The translations under genes were made by a program, and so were the position numbers. From Endozoicomonadaceae bacterium (GTDB lineage Bacteria; Pseudomonadota; Gammaproteobacteria; Pseudomonadales; Endozoicomonadaceae), in NCBI GenBank assembly GCA_023146365.1, contig JAGLCE010000010.1, positions 1 through 34,267 of the forward strand: 34,267 bases of DNA, in the 5' to 3' direction. Of this stretch, positions 8,850 through 17,555 are shown piece by piece. A model generated the notes under the pieces. The model ran no database searches. It worked only from the letters and a program-made list of their open reading frames with translations, and had not been told where the DNA came from. Every line of letters starts with the position of its first letter. The first letter of the stretch is position 1.

Positions 8850-9812
8850 TTAATCGGAGATCTCCCAAGGAAAAAGAGCAGGATTTAACCCCTGAGCAGG
8901 ATCGAATCGCATCAGCCAACTGGCGACAGCATCAAGCATCACCGCTAACGGCTGTTCTTTTGGAGAGGCAGGTGCAACGGTTTCCAGATAAAACCTTTCA
9001 GACAGTTCACCACGTACAACCGCGTGCTGGTAAGCTGCGTGGGGTTGCGTGGATACCATCAGTACACTTCCCGCCTCAGGATTGGTCAACAACCAAGTTT
9101 TAACGGTATCTCGGGTATTAGGACGAACCCAGTGCTGACGCTGCCAAGTTCTAGCTGTATCGATAAAAATCACTGGCAGCTCACGCATGGACTGAGGCAG
9201 ATCTGCGTAGAGATACAATAACTGTGCCGCTTCCGTTTCATGCATGGGAGCCGAATCACCGACCAAATGAACAATATCTGCTTTTTTCTGCAGACTTTTC
9301 ATCAATGATTGGAAATGATCTACCAAAGGATCCACTGGCCTTTGACCGGTCAGGAAAAGCAGACGATCAAAGCGGGTACCATTTCGCCACAGGGTTGCTA
9401 AATAATTAAGTCGCTCCAACATCCCCGGACTAGTTGCCCCGAGTATCACTCCATAGGCATAGGTTTTTCTGACGGGCTTGATGACTTGACTAAAGCCTAA
9501 TTGCTGAAGATCGTTATGGACTAAAGCTTCTTGATCTGGAGGCAGATCAATTTCGTCTAACTCCCATCTCTCCTGCATCGGCTTGCGCGCCCAGCGTGAA
9601 AAACCCTGTGCAACACCTTGCCAACTCCGATTGACAGGCATATCCAGATGTTCTTGCAACGTGATCAGCACTTCCGGCACGGACAGATTTTGCAGATTTT
9701 TCGCAACCCCCTGACCTGAAAAAAGTATAGTCACCAGAAATAGTCCTACCACCATCCATCCGAACCGAATCCACTGTTTCGGATGGACCACACGAACGAC
9801 TGCCTTTTTCAT
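8850..9812 (-). CDS. Exported or membrane-anchored protein, DUF218/ElyC-like (tentative)
   Basis: The 320-residue protein has a basic start and a hydrophobic stretch at about 17-35, an uncleaved anchor or signal peptide, so most of it should be periplasmic. The body runs: YGVILGATSPGMLERLNYLA, then LWRNGTRFDRLLFLTGQRPVD, then HLVGDSAPMHETEAAQLLYL, then WVRPNTRDTVKTWLL, then VLMVSTQPHAAYQHAVV. The order (VxLGA, R..yL..lw..G, fltGqrp, TEA, RPNTRDT, VSTQPHA.YQ) recalls DUF218/SanA/ElyC-type envelope proteins, but the match is by layout only and the function is not established. Neighbours offer little help, though mpl, ddl and a polysaccharide deacetylase nearby make a cell-envelope role plausible. 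A tandem 18-bp duplication lies in its leader. Confidence 0.75.
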   Translation of the reverse strand: MKKAVVRVVHPKQWIRFGWMVVGLFLVTILFSGQGVAKNLQNLSVPEVLITLQEHLDMPVNRSWQGVAQGFSRWARKPMQERWELDEIDLPPDQEALVHNDLQQLGFSQVIKPVRKTYAYGVILGATSPGMLERLNYLATLWRNGTRFDRLLFLTGQRPVDPLVDHFQSLMKSLQKKADIVHLVGDSAPMHETEAAQLLYLYADLPQSMRELPVIFIDTARTWQRQHWVRPNTRDTVKTWLLTNPEAGSVLMVSTQPHAAYQHAVVRGELSERFYLETVAPASPKEQPLAVMLDAVASWLMRFDPAQGLNPALFPWEISD

Positions 9813-9815
9813 GGT

Positions 9816-9851
9816 GATTTACCGCTTTAGGATGATTTACCGCTTTAGGAT
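9816..9851 (-). repeat. 18-bp perfect tandem duplication just upstream of the 320-aa gene
   Basis: The unit gatttaccgctttaggat occurs at 9816-9833 and again at 9834-9851 with no gap. On the minus strand it begins 4 bp before the start codon at 9812, so the putative ribosome-binding sequence (GCGGTAAATC) is duplicated in the leader. Confidence 0.85.
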
Positions 9852-10264
9852 ATTCGTATCTAAGGTGTCGCTCCAGCCATACAGTTTTCCAATCCGATAA
9901 CGTCCACAACACCCAGTGACAACACTGCGCCAGCGGAGAAATATAGTCTATGCATTGCATGTTTACCGTTGCCGTTTCAGCATCAACACGCCATTGCGCT
10001 ACACCACGAACTAGGATGACTCATGCTTCTTAATCATAGTCCTCGTCTAACACTGCATGTCCTCTGATACAGAATACATATTCCTGCTTAATGTCTTCGA
10101 TCTTTGCACACCAATAAAGTTCCAAAAAACTTGTTACTGGCTTCATGAAGAGTGGATACAAACAGATTACGGCTTCACGAATGATTCAGACATCATGTGC
10201 TGAAAATACTCATATGCCCGTTGTAAGCATTAACCAGTATCGTCTCGCTGAAGTGAGGCGCCTT
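9852..10264. other. 413 bp without a recognisable gene
   Basis: Short frames occur on both strands but none has a ribosome site or a recognisable motif. The minus-strand frame through 9852-9960 looks like chance. I see no strong hairpin, IS end or promoter pair. Confidence 0.5.
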
Positions 10265-10567
10265 CTACGGAGAACCAGTATAAGGCAACTGAGCCGTTAG
10301 ACTGGCAACGCGCGTGTCAATCTCAGGTAACGGCCAATCCTCTGGATATTTTTTGGCAAGCTCTTCCAGCAAGGCTGAATATTCTTGTGGTGGCTTGTTC
10401 AGCATATAAAGCAAGAATGTGTAGATCCCGTCAGATACCTGCTTATTAAATGCCATTTTCTGCTCATCGGTAATCGTACCCTTACCGTTAAGCTCATCGA
10501 CAATGCTTTTTTCAAGACAGCTAGCAGCAATCATCAGCGCTATTTGTTTAATAGTATAATCATTCAT
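10265..10567 (-). CDS. Small hypothetical protein (100 aa)
   Basis: The start is taken at ATG 10567 because AGAAAGG lies about 10 bp upstream; the longer GTG start at 10576 would leave almost no spacing. The protein (MNDYTIKQIALMIAASCLEK onward) appears mostly helical and soluble, with a proline-rich tail (PEDWPLPEID). I do not recognise a family. It lies alone between the 320-aa exported protein and the deacetylase, on the same strand as both. No signal peptide or membrane segment is evident. The spacing and balanced composition make it a likely real gene, but no role can be given. Confidence 0.6.
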   Translation of the reverse strand: MNDYTIKQIALMIAASCLEKSIVDELNGKGTITDEQKMAFNKQVSDGIYTFLLYMLNKPPQEYSALLEELAKKYPEDWPLPEIDTRVASLTAQLPYTGSP

Positions 10568-10856
10568 TTTAAGCACACCTTTCTGATGTTTTTATATAAA
10601 AAGTTAGCTGGAATTTTCCATCGTTCAAGAAACTTCTACTATTCAATTTACTGATATGCTGATAAATTTCAAGTAACTAGACAACCAATTGTCACGAATC
10701 GCTTAGGCACAAGCAGACAACATCCATTGAAACCCTCCATTATCAGCGAAAGCTCGCCTCCTATTTTGTCCGATTTTAGCTTCATGAACACGACAACTTC
10801 GCACCCAGTAAATATTCCGTCCTCAATTGCCAGCATGAGTAACAAAAAATACAGAT

Positions 10857-11915
10857 TTAATCAAGTGCTTTACCTTCAGGCGTCAAGCGTAGCCAATCGT
10901 GGGAATACCAATAATAACGCCTACCACTCTGATCGGGTGCCGTGCAGTTAAAACGCGAACGCCCAAGCGGTATAGATTTTTCAGATTGAATCTGAAAAGT
11001 TGTCTTTTCTGCATCCTGCCACTTAATGGCCAAACTTTTGCCCAGACCATAACAGGCCAGCTGTTTTTTCTGGTAATCACCCTTTGCCAGCGTCAACTGT
11101 AAAGTAGGCTTTGTGTTGTTATCATCAATCAGGCTATTGTCAGGCGTTTTATCACTCACTGGTAACGGCAGGGTATTCACCTTGGTAATAAATGAGTTCA
11201 TCTTCGAATAAACGCCTCCCATGGGGAATCGTGGTAGTTTTGTGAAGTCAGAGTCCCCACCCATTGCACCTGATTGCTGCCCAAAACCGATAAAGTTCAT
11301 CCGGCCAATCAATTTTCGTAACGCCGGTGCGGTTTCACCATAAGGCCAAGCAAACAGTTTGAGATCCTGACCGGTTTTTGCACTGATGATCTGCTCTGCC
11401 TTAAGAATATTTTGGCGAGTTATGTTCAACCAAGCCTGTTCGTCTTCGCCCTGATTACGCTCGACCAAGTGATGATGACTAACACCATGGTTGGCAATAG
11501 ACGCACCTGCCTTCGCCATTTCATTCAGCTGCTGCCAGCTCAGTGCTTGGCCATAACTCAGCTCTAACGCTTCCGTATTGACGAAAATGGTGAAAGGATA
11601 CCCGTACTTCCGCAACAAAGGAAATGCTGAGTGATAGATGGAAGTGTAAGCATCATCGAAGGTGATCGCAACCGTATGATCAGGTAATTTCTGAGAGCCA
11701 CTGATACGATCAATGACATCTGGCAATGCCATTACAGTGAAATTATTATCCTTCAGATAAGACAGATGTTTCTCAAACTGTGCAGGCGTCACACTGGTAC
11801 TGCGCGGAGAATCATCACTAACGTGATGATATTGTAAAATCACCGCATGCTCAGCCGCCAAAAGGCGGGGTGATAGCAGTAGTAAGAATGAAAAAAAGGC
11901 TAATGGGCGCAGCAA
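10857..11915 (-). CDS. Exported polysaccharide deacetylase (CE4 family)
   Basis: CE4 enzymes remove N-acetyl groups from glycans with a metal ion. The 352-residue protein has a clear signal peptide (MLRPLAFFSFLLLL...LLAAE, cleavage near 21). The catalytic domain shows YHHVSDD near 29-35, TFDDAY at 85-90 (base and metal Asp), NHGVSHHHL at 142-150 (metal His pair) and WPYGE near 205. The roughly 100 C-terminal residues after about 250 are a separate unrecognised domain with cysteines. The architecture recalls the N-terminal half of PgaB-type and related lipid-associated deacetylases; the substrate is unknown. The start is TTG at 11915: AAGGA lies 9 bp upstream and the signal peptide begins at once. 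Confidence 0.9.
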   Translation of the reverse strand: MLRPLAFFSFLLLLSPRLLAAEHAVILQYHHVSDDSPRSTSVTPAQFEKHLSYLKDNNFTVMALPDVIDRISGSQKLPDHTVAITFDDAYTSIYHSAFPLLRKYGYPFTIFVNTEALELSYGQALSWQQLNEMAKAGASIANHGVSHHHLVERNQGEDEQAWLNITRQNILKAEQIISAKTGQDLKLFAWPYGETAPALRKLIGRMNFIGFGQQSGAMGGDSDFTKLPRFPMGGVYSKMNSFITKVNTLPLPVSDKTPDNSLIDDNNTKPTLQLTLAKGDYQKKQLACYGLGKSLAIKWQDAEKTTFQIQSEKSIPLGRSRFNCTAPDQSGRRYYWYSHDWLRLTPEGKALD

Positions 11916-12232
11916 ACTCGAGATTCCTTCTGATTATTATCAGTATTTCCCCAAACTTATCCGATGACGGTTACTGCCGAGCGTGATTTCTGATGATACG
12001 GCTTCAAGTATGATGACCGACAAAAATCATTAACTGGGAGCAGTTTAACGTCACTTCAAACAAAAACACACCCCAATGAACAAATTAAGGCTGAATAAGG
12101 CTGAACGGCAATTTTATAGTTGCCTGCCTCGGCTCATGATGAATTGCTCACCACTTTTGAAGACGTTTCAGTGTCATAGTGGCCTGCATCAGGTATGGAG
12201 ATAGAAACGATCAGAGCAACCGATACGTAATA
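11916..12232. other. 317 bp intergenic region between ddl and the deacetylase gene
   Basis: It lies downstream of ddl and upstream of the deacetylase, both on the minus strand. It should contain the ddl 3' end and the deacetylase promoter. A short direct duplication (aaggctgaa twice near 12090-12107) is visible. I see no gene and no convincing terminator hairpin. Confidence 0.5.
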
Positions 12233-13213
12233 TTACTGATCGACTGCTTTGGCGTGGACTCGTCCACGAGATAGTGCCCGTTTCACCTGCGACACCAGTA
12301 CATCATCAAACGCCAAACCTGCAGCTTCTACTGCGCTTGGCAACAGACTGAGTGATGTTAGGCCAGGAATGGTGTTTATTTCCAGAAAAACAGGCTCCTG
12401 ATCATCTGGAACGATAAAATCAGCCCGAGCAAAGTCTCGACAACCTAGTATCTCAAATGCCTTCACCGCATACGCTTCACATAACCGAGACTGATGATCC
12501 ATCAAGGAAGCAGGAATAATGTGCTCACTGCGACCTTTCGTGTATTTTTCATCATATCCATAGCCAGACAAGGCGGAACTCTTAGGGAGGCCAATCTCAA
12601 TGACTGGAAGCGGGATAACCGTCGGATGCTCTAGTACCGCAACCGTGACCTCTTTTCCCACAATCATTGCCTCTACCAGTACATCTGTGTCAAGAGAGAA
12701 AGCTTTTCTGAAAGCAGCCTCAAGCTCTTCGGGATGCCTGGCCAGCGAGGTTCCCAGCGAAGACCCTAGGGAGCGAGGCTTTATTACAACAGAAGCCCCC
12801 AAATGCTCCAGCGTGTCCCGAACGGCCTGTTCAACCCCTGTTCCTCGCTTGATAACGATATCTTTGGCTAGAGGGATTCCATGAGCCTGCAACAGCCTCT
12901 TGGTGAGGACTTTGTCCATTGCCAAAGCAGAAGCCGCAACACCGGAGCCTACATAGGGAATCTGCATAATATCCAACAACCCTTGAATCGTGCCGTCTTC
13001 ACCGGGCGACCCGTGCAACACCGGAAATGCAACATCCGGCGCCAAATGGTGCAGTTTTACGGCAACGGCCGGTGTTAGCTCAAGCACATGGATATCGGAA
13101 TAATGACGACTCAGAGCAGCCTGCACATGCTTCACAGACAACCGTGAAATATCAGCTTCAGGCGATGATCCACCACCAATCAATGCAACACTAGGATTGG
13201 GCTTGCCAGACAT
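12233..13213 (-). CDS. ddl: D-alanine--D-alanine ligase
   Basis: Ddl forms D-Ala-D-Ala with ATP for the peptidoglycan pentapeptide. The 326-residue ATP-grasp protein has the N-terminal GGGSSPEADIS loop, HGSPGEDGTIQGLLD at 67-81, the KPRSLGSSLGTS lid and the YDEKYTKGRSEHIIPA omega-loop segment. EINTIPGLTSLSLLP starting at residue 278 carries the metal- and substrate-binding Asn and the NTxPGxT signature. AGGGAG sits about 6 bp before the ATG at 13213. It is not in a dcw (mur-fts) cluster here. It stands divergently next to a DUF4870 gene and is probably transcribed alone. The YxxKY-type loop argues for D-Ala rather than D-lactate as second substrate (inference). Confidence 0.93.
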   Translation of the reverse strand: MSGKPNPSVALIGGGSSPEADISRLSVKHVQAALSRHYSDIHVLELTPAVAVKLHHLAPDVAFPVLHGSPGEDGTIQGLLDIMQIPYVGSGVAASALAMDKVLTKRLLQAHGIPLAKDIVIKRGTGVEQAVRDTLEHLGASVVIKPRSLGSSLGTSLARHPEELEAAFRKAFSLDTDVLVEAMIVGKEVTVAVLEHPTVIPLPVIEIGLPKSSALSGYGYDEKYTKGRSEHIIPASLMDHQSRLCEAYAVKAFEILGCRDFARADFIVPDDQEPVFLEINTIPGLTSLSLLPSAVEAAGLAFDDVLVSQVKRALSRGRVHAKAVDQ

Positions 13214-13341
13214 GATTCACTCCCTGAAACAAGGTCATGATAAACAGCCGTAACCATAGAAGCAGATCGACAAACCTGCCACTAGCATTTCCATTAACTG
13301 TCATTGATAATAGTGTTCATGCCTGCACGAGAATTACCGTC

Positions 13342-13668
13342 ATGAGTGATAGCAGTACTCCCGCTCACGTGTCTTACGCCCTGATTGCCATAAGCATTCT
13401 TACAGCATTTCCACTGCTGGTCGCCGTGATTATAGCCTACGTCAATCGCTCCGGCACTCACAATTCTCTGCTTTACGCCCATTACACATTTCAGATAAAA
13501 ACGTTTTGGATCAATCTAGCACTGACCATCATAGGCCTCGTACTAACGCTGATACTCGTTGGCTACTTTGTTCTGTTTTTGAATCAGCTTTATTTGTTAT
13601 ACCGCCTAGTAGTGGGATGGTATCGATTATCACAGAATCAGTATCCGGTAGAACAGATCACCCAGTAG
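13342..13668 (+). CDS. DUF4870 family membrane protein
   Basis: A small integral membrane protein of about 108 residues. It follows the DUF4870 (Tic20-like) pattern: a first helix ALIAISILTAFPLLVAVIIA, the conserved short loop ending in YAHYTFQIKTFW, a second hydrophobic block INLALTIIGLVLTLILVGYF, and VLFLNQLYLLYRLVVGWYRL with a final QYPVE. Function of the family is unknown. I chose the internal ATG at 13342 (MSDSSTPAHVSYAL) because upstream residues are basic, unconserved-looking and would overlap the ddl promoter region. The ribosome site before it is weak. It is divergent from ddl. Confidence 0.85.
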   Translation: MSDSSTPAHVSYALIAISILTAFPLLVAVIIAYVNRSGTHNSLLYAHYTFQIKTFWINLALTIIGLVLTLILVGYFVLFLNQLYLLYRLVVGWYRLSQNQYPVEQITQ

Positions 13669-13738
13669 TACAACGCGAAGTGCAACATTGGAAATTCAAG
13701 CGGCAACAGGTCACTTAATGTCTTTCTCACAACGAACG

Positions 13739-13975
13739 CTATTCTATGACATGCTCCACGATCTCATTTAAAAACTCTTCAGTCATTACTAAAAGATCAT
13801 TTTGTTTAAGAACAACCGCAGAGGGCTCTTTCCGTTGAGTTTTTATCATTTCCGATGTCAGTTCAACAGAGCTATACAGATCACCTGCTTTAGTATAATA
13901 AACACATGGAGTTTGATTTATCGATGTTTGCTCATAGCAGATTCTATAACCATTGCAGGGCAAAAATATGATCAT
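13739..13975 (-). CDS. Possible small hypothetical protein (78 aa)
   Basis: An open frame starts ATG 13975 (MIIFLPCNGYRICYEQTS) and ends just before the DUF4870 gene's 3' flank. The protein is soluble and acidic at its C-terminus (EEFLNEIVEHVIE), unrecognised, and has no ribosome site. It begins immediately beside the dead ISAs1 transposase (13978-14440), so it could be a chance frame or the remnant of a gene interrupted by that element. Confidence 0.35.
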   Translation of the reverse strand: MIIFLPCNGYRICYEQTSINQTPCVYYTKAGDLYSSVELTSEMIKTQRKEPSAVVLKQNDLLVMTEEFLNEIVEHVIE

Positions 13976-13977
13976 AT

Positions 13978-14440
13978 ATTAATCAGTCGAAGGACTTTCA
14001 TCATGTGGTTTTCGCACCACCCACCATTTTTTCGTTTGTTCTTGATACCTGCCTTAACAGAAGCATCCAGTTTGAGAAGATTGTGAGTCACCTGTCTTGC
14101 AACAGCCAGGTTCTCAGCAGCATAGCCTTCTCTGGCCCTGCAACGATCTTCATCAAAAGTCACATCAAGTACTCAGTACAGTTGATTCTCTACTAGCCAG
14201 TGCTTTTTTTGTGGCAATGGCGTCTTTACCCTTGTTCCAGGCTGAGCCTGCCATCAAGAGCAACCACTCTACCGCCAGACAGCTCCAGTCTGGCAATAAC
14301 ATCAATAAAAATTTGGCGAAACTCGTCAGGGTCAATGGCCGCAAAGACTCGATTGAAGGTAACAGCAACAGGAATACCATCTGGTAGTTTCAGATGCCTT
14401 CGAAGCCACCTACCTACCTTCGCTGAAGGGGGCAGAAAGT
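13978..14440 (-). pseudogene. ISAs1-family transposase with internal deletion
   Basis: The minus strand encodes two pieces of an ISAs1 (H-repeat) transposase joined by a deletion. The first, about 14430-14225, reads WLRRHLKLPDGIPVAVTFNR, then VFAAIDPDEFRQIFIDV, then VVALDGR; it matches the N-terminal LPxGIPxxxTFxRVFaxlDP block and the first catalytic Asp. The second, about 14200-13978, reads HWLVENQLY, a TGA in place of Trp, then VLDVTFDEDRCRAREGYAAE and NLAVARQVTHNLLK, the C-terminal block with the catalytic Glu region. The middle third of the enzyme is gone and stops are present, so it cannot transpose. It lies immediately upstream of pfp. Confidence 0.85.
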
Positions 14441-14569
14441 GAGTTGTTTTTTGTCAAATAATGATTGAGTGAAAAGAAGAATTTCTCGTATGATATTCAC
14501 ACTATAACAGGGCTGTTGCAGCTTGATTGCAGCTCAGCAGAGTTGATACGAGTAACAGGAGTGTCTTGG

Positions 14570-15829
14570 ATGTCTGTTAGAAATGCTTTTTATGCCCAGT
14601 CCGGAGGTGTCACTGCTGTCATTAACACCAGTGCTTGTGGTGTTATTGAGACAGCTAAACAATATCCAGATCATATAGGCAAGGTCTATGCTGGCCGTAA
14701 TGGTATACTGGGGGCTTTGCAGGAAGAGCTGATAGACACCAGTCTTGAATCCATCGAGAGTATCGCTGGTTTACGTCATACGCCAGGCGGCGCTTTTGGT
14801 TCTTGTCGGTACAAATTGGCTTCGCCGGAAGATAAGCCCGAGGAATATCAGCGCCTGATTAACATTTTCAAGGCGCATGATATCGGTTATTTTTTTTACA
14901 ATGGCGGCGGCGACTCCATGGATACGGCTCACAAGATTTCGTTGTTCAGTCAGAGTAGAGGATATGACATTAGCTGTATCGGGATTCCGAAAACCGTCGA
15001 CAATGATCTTCCCGCAACCGATAGTTGCCCTGGTTTTGGCTCCGTGGCCAAGTATATCGCTACCTCGGTGAAAGAGGCATCGCGGGATGTTGAGTCTATG
15101 CATGAGACCTCAACTAAGGTTTTTATCATGGAGGTCATGGGGCGTCATGCCGGTTGGATAACCGCTGCTGCTGCACTGGCGATGGAAGAGAAGAGTGATC
15201 CGCCTCATATGTTGCTGTTCCCGGAGATCGATTTTTGCCGAGAAACGTTCTTGGCGCGGGTCGATCAGATAGTCAAGAAACAGGGTTTTTGCGTAATAGT
15301 AGCGTCCGAGGGTACCCATTACAGTGACAAGACATTCCTGTCAGCTTCTCGTTCGACGGATGCCTTCGGACATGTGCAACTCGGTGGTACTGCGCCCATT
15401 CTTGCGCGGATGATCAAGGAGTCACTGGGTTACAGGTATCATTGGGCGGTAGTTGATTACTTGCAGCGGGCTGCTCGGCACATGGCGTCAGCAGTGGATG
15501 TTGAGCAGGCCTATGCTGTTGGTGCAGCGGCGGTGGAGTATGCTGTTCAGGGCAAAAGTGGCATTATGTCGACCATTATTCGTGGTGATGATGCGGTTTA
15601 TACTTGGTCCATCGGTGAGGTAGCGTTGGAGAAAGTGGCCAATGTAGAGGTGAGTCTTCCTCGTCATTTCATTAGCGAGGATGGTTTGCACATTACTGAG
15701 GAGTGTCGTCGTTATCTTGAACCGTTGATCGTGGGTGAAAATTACCCACCTTTCAAACATGGTGTGCCGGTACATACTCGATTGAAAAAGGTCTATGTCG
15801 AGAAGCAATTGCCTCTTTTTACTGTCTGA
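14570..15829 (+). CDS. pfp: PPi-dependent 6-phosphofructokinase
   Basis: This enzyme interconverts fructose 6-phosphate and fructose 1,6-bisphosphate using pyrophosphate, allowing reversible glycolysis/gluconeogenesis. The 419-residue protein is of family length. It starts MSVRNAFYAQSGGVTAVINT (donor-binding GG at 12-13) and has YNGGGDSMDTA (GGGD at 112-115, in place of the GGDGS of ATP enzymes), PKTVDNDLP (catalytic Asp region, 140-147), MGRHAGW at 190-196 and the YLQRAARHMAS block. The start is ATG 14570 with AGGAG 8 bp upstream; a longer frame back to a TTG at 14465 overlaps IS flank and lacks family similarity. Overall it resembles the PPi-PFK clade known from methanotrophs and other gammaproteobacteria (from memory). 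Its promoter must lie in or beside the ISAs1 remnant. Confidence 0.93.
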   Translation: MSVRNAFYAQSGGVTAVINTSACGVIETAKQYPDHIGKVYAGRNGILGALQEELIDTSLESIESIAGLRHTPGGAFGSCRYKLASPEDKPEEYQRLINIFKAHDIGYFFYNGGGDSMDTAHKISLFSQSRGYDISCIGIPKTVDNDLPATDSCPGFGSVAKYIATSVKEASRDVESMHETSTKVFIMEVMGRHAGWITAAAALAMEEKSDPPHMLLFPEIDFCRETFLARVDQIVKKQGFCVIVASEGTHYSDKTFLSASRSTDAFGHVQLGGTAPILARMIKESLGYRYHWAVVDYLQRAARHMASAVDVEQAYAVGAAAVEYAVQGKSGIMSTIIRGDDAVYTWSIGEVALEKVANVEVSLPRHFISEDGLHITEECRRYLEPLIVGENYPPFKHGVPVHTRLKKVYVEKQLPLFTV

Positions 15830-16044
15830 TATAGAGAAGGTTGCTGTAGCCTGCGTCTTGCGTCTTTTATTCCGGTGCAATCAAAATGCATGATCACCAG
15901 CTAGCACAAATGATCACCTCGTTTAGTGTTGTAGTTAGGAATTAAAGAAAGACTATAGTTGAACTAGAAGGTGCTTCAGCGCAAGTCGGCTAACTCCTTT
16001 TGACAGTCATTGACGGATCATATGAAAAGAGTGTTCTACGTTTC

Positions 16045-16500
16045 TTACGGATTGGGGCATCCATATATGCTGAATGTGCTAAGTAGTTGTTGGAATGCAA
16101 TGCCATCGCCGTATGTTGTGACATTTAAAGCGCCGGTCACTTCAATATTCCCAAATGTTGGCTTAGTGATGTTGAAGTAATAGCAGCTATAACCTCCGCT
16201 AAAGACAGCGACCAGTATTCGGGAGTTTACTGGTAAATAGCCATTCCAGTAATCATTAGTGTAAAAATAACCATAATCAGCGAGTGCACCCGTTTGACTA
16301 TTTCGGGTGACAATCCGTGGGGTAAAAGTGCCATTAAATATAAACTTGACAAATATGTCGCTACTATTATAGAAGTAGCCAATCAGTCTGTTGACGTATT
16401 TATTGCTTGTATCGCTATATTCAATATCTTCATCGCCTGCATGGGCAAAAAAAGCGATGAACAATGAAAAACAGAGTAGGGCCAAACGTTTTTTGTGCAT
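16045..16500 (-). CDS. Small secreted protein of unknown function
   Basis: The 151-residue protein has a textbook Sec signal peptide (MHKKRLALLCFSLFIAFF, cleavage after AHA at about 21). The mature part is rich in Tyr, Phe, Asn and Gly, as in a small beta-rich exported protein: IGYFYNSSDIFVKFIFNG, YGYFYTNDYWNGYLP, FSGGYSCYYFNITK. There are two cysteines, one in the YSCYYF segment and one in the C-terminal YGCPNP, so a single disulfide is possible. I recognise no family. It stands alone, flanked by pfp and a long IS-derived stretch. No strong ribosome site is visible. Confidence 0.65.
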   Translation of the reverse strand: MHKKRLALLCFSLFIAFFAHAGDEDIEYSDTSNKYVNRLIGYFYNSSDIFVKFIFNGTFTPRIVTRNSQTGALADYGYFYTNDYWNGYLPVNSRILVAVFSGGYSCYYFNITKPTFGNIEVTGALNVTTYGDGIAFQQLLSTFSIYGCPNP

Positions 16501-16849
16501 GGTGTATTTTGCTCAAGTTATGGGATTATTCATTTGAAGCATACGTCAAATAGATTATCCGTGGAATTGAAAATATTTTGGTGAAAGACGCTGATATGAA
16601 TGAATCATTTCACAATACTGCGATAGCTATTAGTCAATGTGTTATGAATTCACATCATTAGCTTGGTGTGGAAGTATACATGATTAATTTAATATTGCTA
16701 GAGTGGACAACGATTTATCAGGTGATATAGCAAAGAATAGGCAGAAACATCGAGTATCAATAAGGATGTTGATTCGATAAAATGCTCTGTGGTGGTATTT
16801 ATGTAAAGCGTGAGATCGTTCATGTTTTTTCTATAGGATCATTCTGCTT
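16501..16849. other. 349 bp without a gene, left of the IS30 element
   Basis: AT-rich sequence with no open frame of note. If the IS30 copy had inserted cleanly into the IS256 transposase to its right, the missing 5' half of that transposase should lie here. I could not find it, so one flank was deleted or rearranged. Confidence 0.4.
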
Positions 16850-17555
16850 GCTGGATTCAAGCAATAAGTGCAATCGACTGTCCTGTGTAGAATTCGATCG
16901 GTGTCCGTCCTTCTAGTACTTTTCTTGGCATGGTATTAAGCATTACTTCCACTGTCCGCACATCGGGTTCTGATACGCTTTGGGATCATGGTGCGCCCAG
17001 CTTGACGCTTACCACCTTTACAACAGCGTTTTTTGCCGCAGCGTGGTAGATTCTTATACAAAGAGCCTCCATGAGCTTTGTTAGCTGCAATACGTTTGTA
17101 AATAGTGGTGTGGCTGAGTGCAATATCTGACACCTCACTATCCATTCGGCAACTGATTTTTCAGGAGACCAGCCAAGTAATAATCCTTTTTTTATTATTG
17201 TAATGTGTCGCGCATCTGCTTTCTTGAACTTTCTGGCTGTTATACTCTACGCTGAGTGGCTAGAATATGGGCATTCTCAGTACAGTAACCATTATCACTG
17301 GTATTTCGACTCAGTTCTCGCGATAAAGCACTCTCGCTGACGCTCATGTTCACTAACACGACTATTGTTTTCTGCATGCAGCCTATATCAAGAAGGGCTT
17401 CAATTTGATATCATTTCCCTTGAGTCAGTTGCTTGTATTGTCTCGTTTGTAGTCTCATTCCTGACCTCTATTTCTGAGTGTGATAGCTGTGAAATGTACA
17501 GCAGCTGACTCACATATGAAATTTCAGTCGATTGCACTTATTGTATTAATCCAGC
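16850..17555 (-). mobile_element. IS30-family element, internally deleted
   Basis: Terminal inverted repeats of about 30 bp bound it. The left end reads gctggattcaag followed by caataagtgcaatcgactg; the right end is its complement, ending ccagc at 17555. Eighteen bases (16863-16880 and 17525-17542) are perfectly inverted. The 706-bp length is short of the roughly 1.0-1.2 kb usual for the family, matching the loss of the transposase catalytic core. The right tip abuts an IS256 transposase fragment. Confidence 0.8.
16857..17458 (-). pseudogene. IS30-family transposase, decayed
   Basis: The minus strand from 17458 reads MRLQTRQYKQLTQGK, a stop, YQIEALLDIGCMQKTIVV (the helix-turn-helix N-terminus) and SALSRELSRNTSDNGY. 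A shifted frame then reads ALSHTTIYKRIAANKAHGG, SLYKNLPRCGKKR and KQAGRTMIPKRI. It jumps straight to the last residues MPRKVLEGRTPIEFYTGQSI ending at 16857. The DDE catalytic region between IPKR and MPRKV is absent. Several frameshifts and stops confirm it is dead. Confidence 0.85.

Noticed and set aside
14465..14569. Longer PPi-phosphofructokinase start at TTG 14465
   Set aside because: The extra 35 residues have no ribosome site and no family similarity; AGGAG stands 8 bp before ATG 14570, where the family begins.
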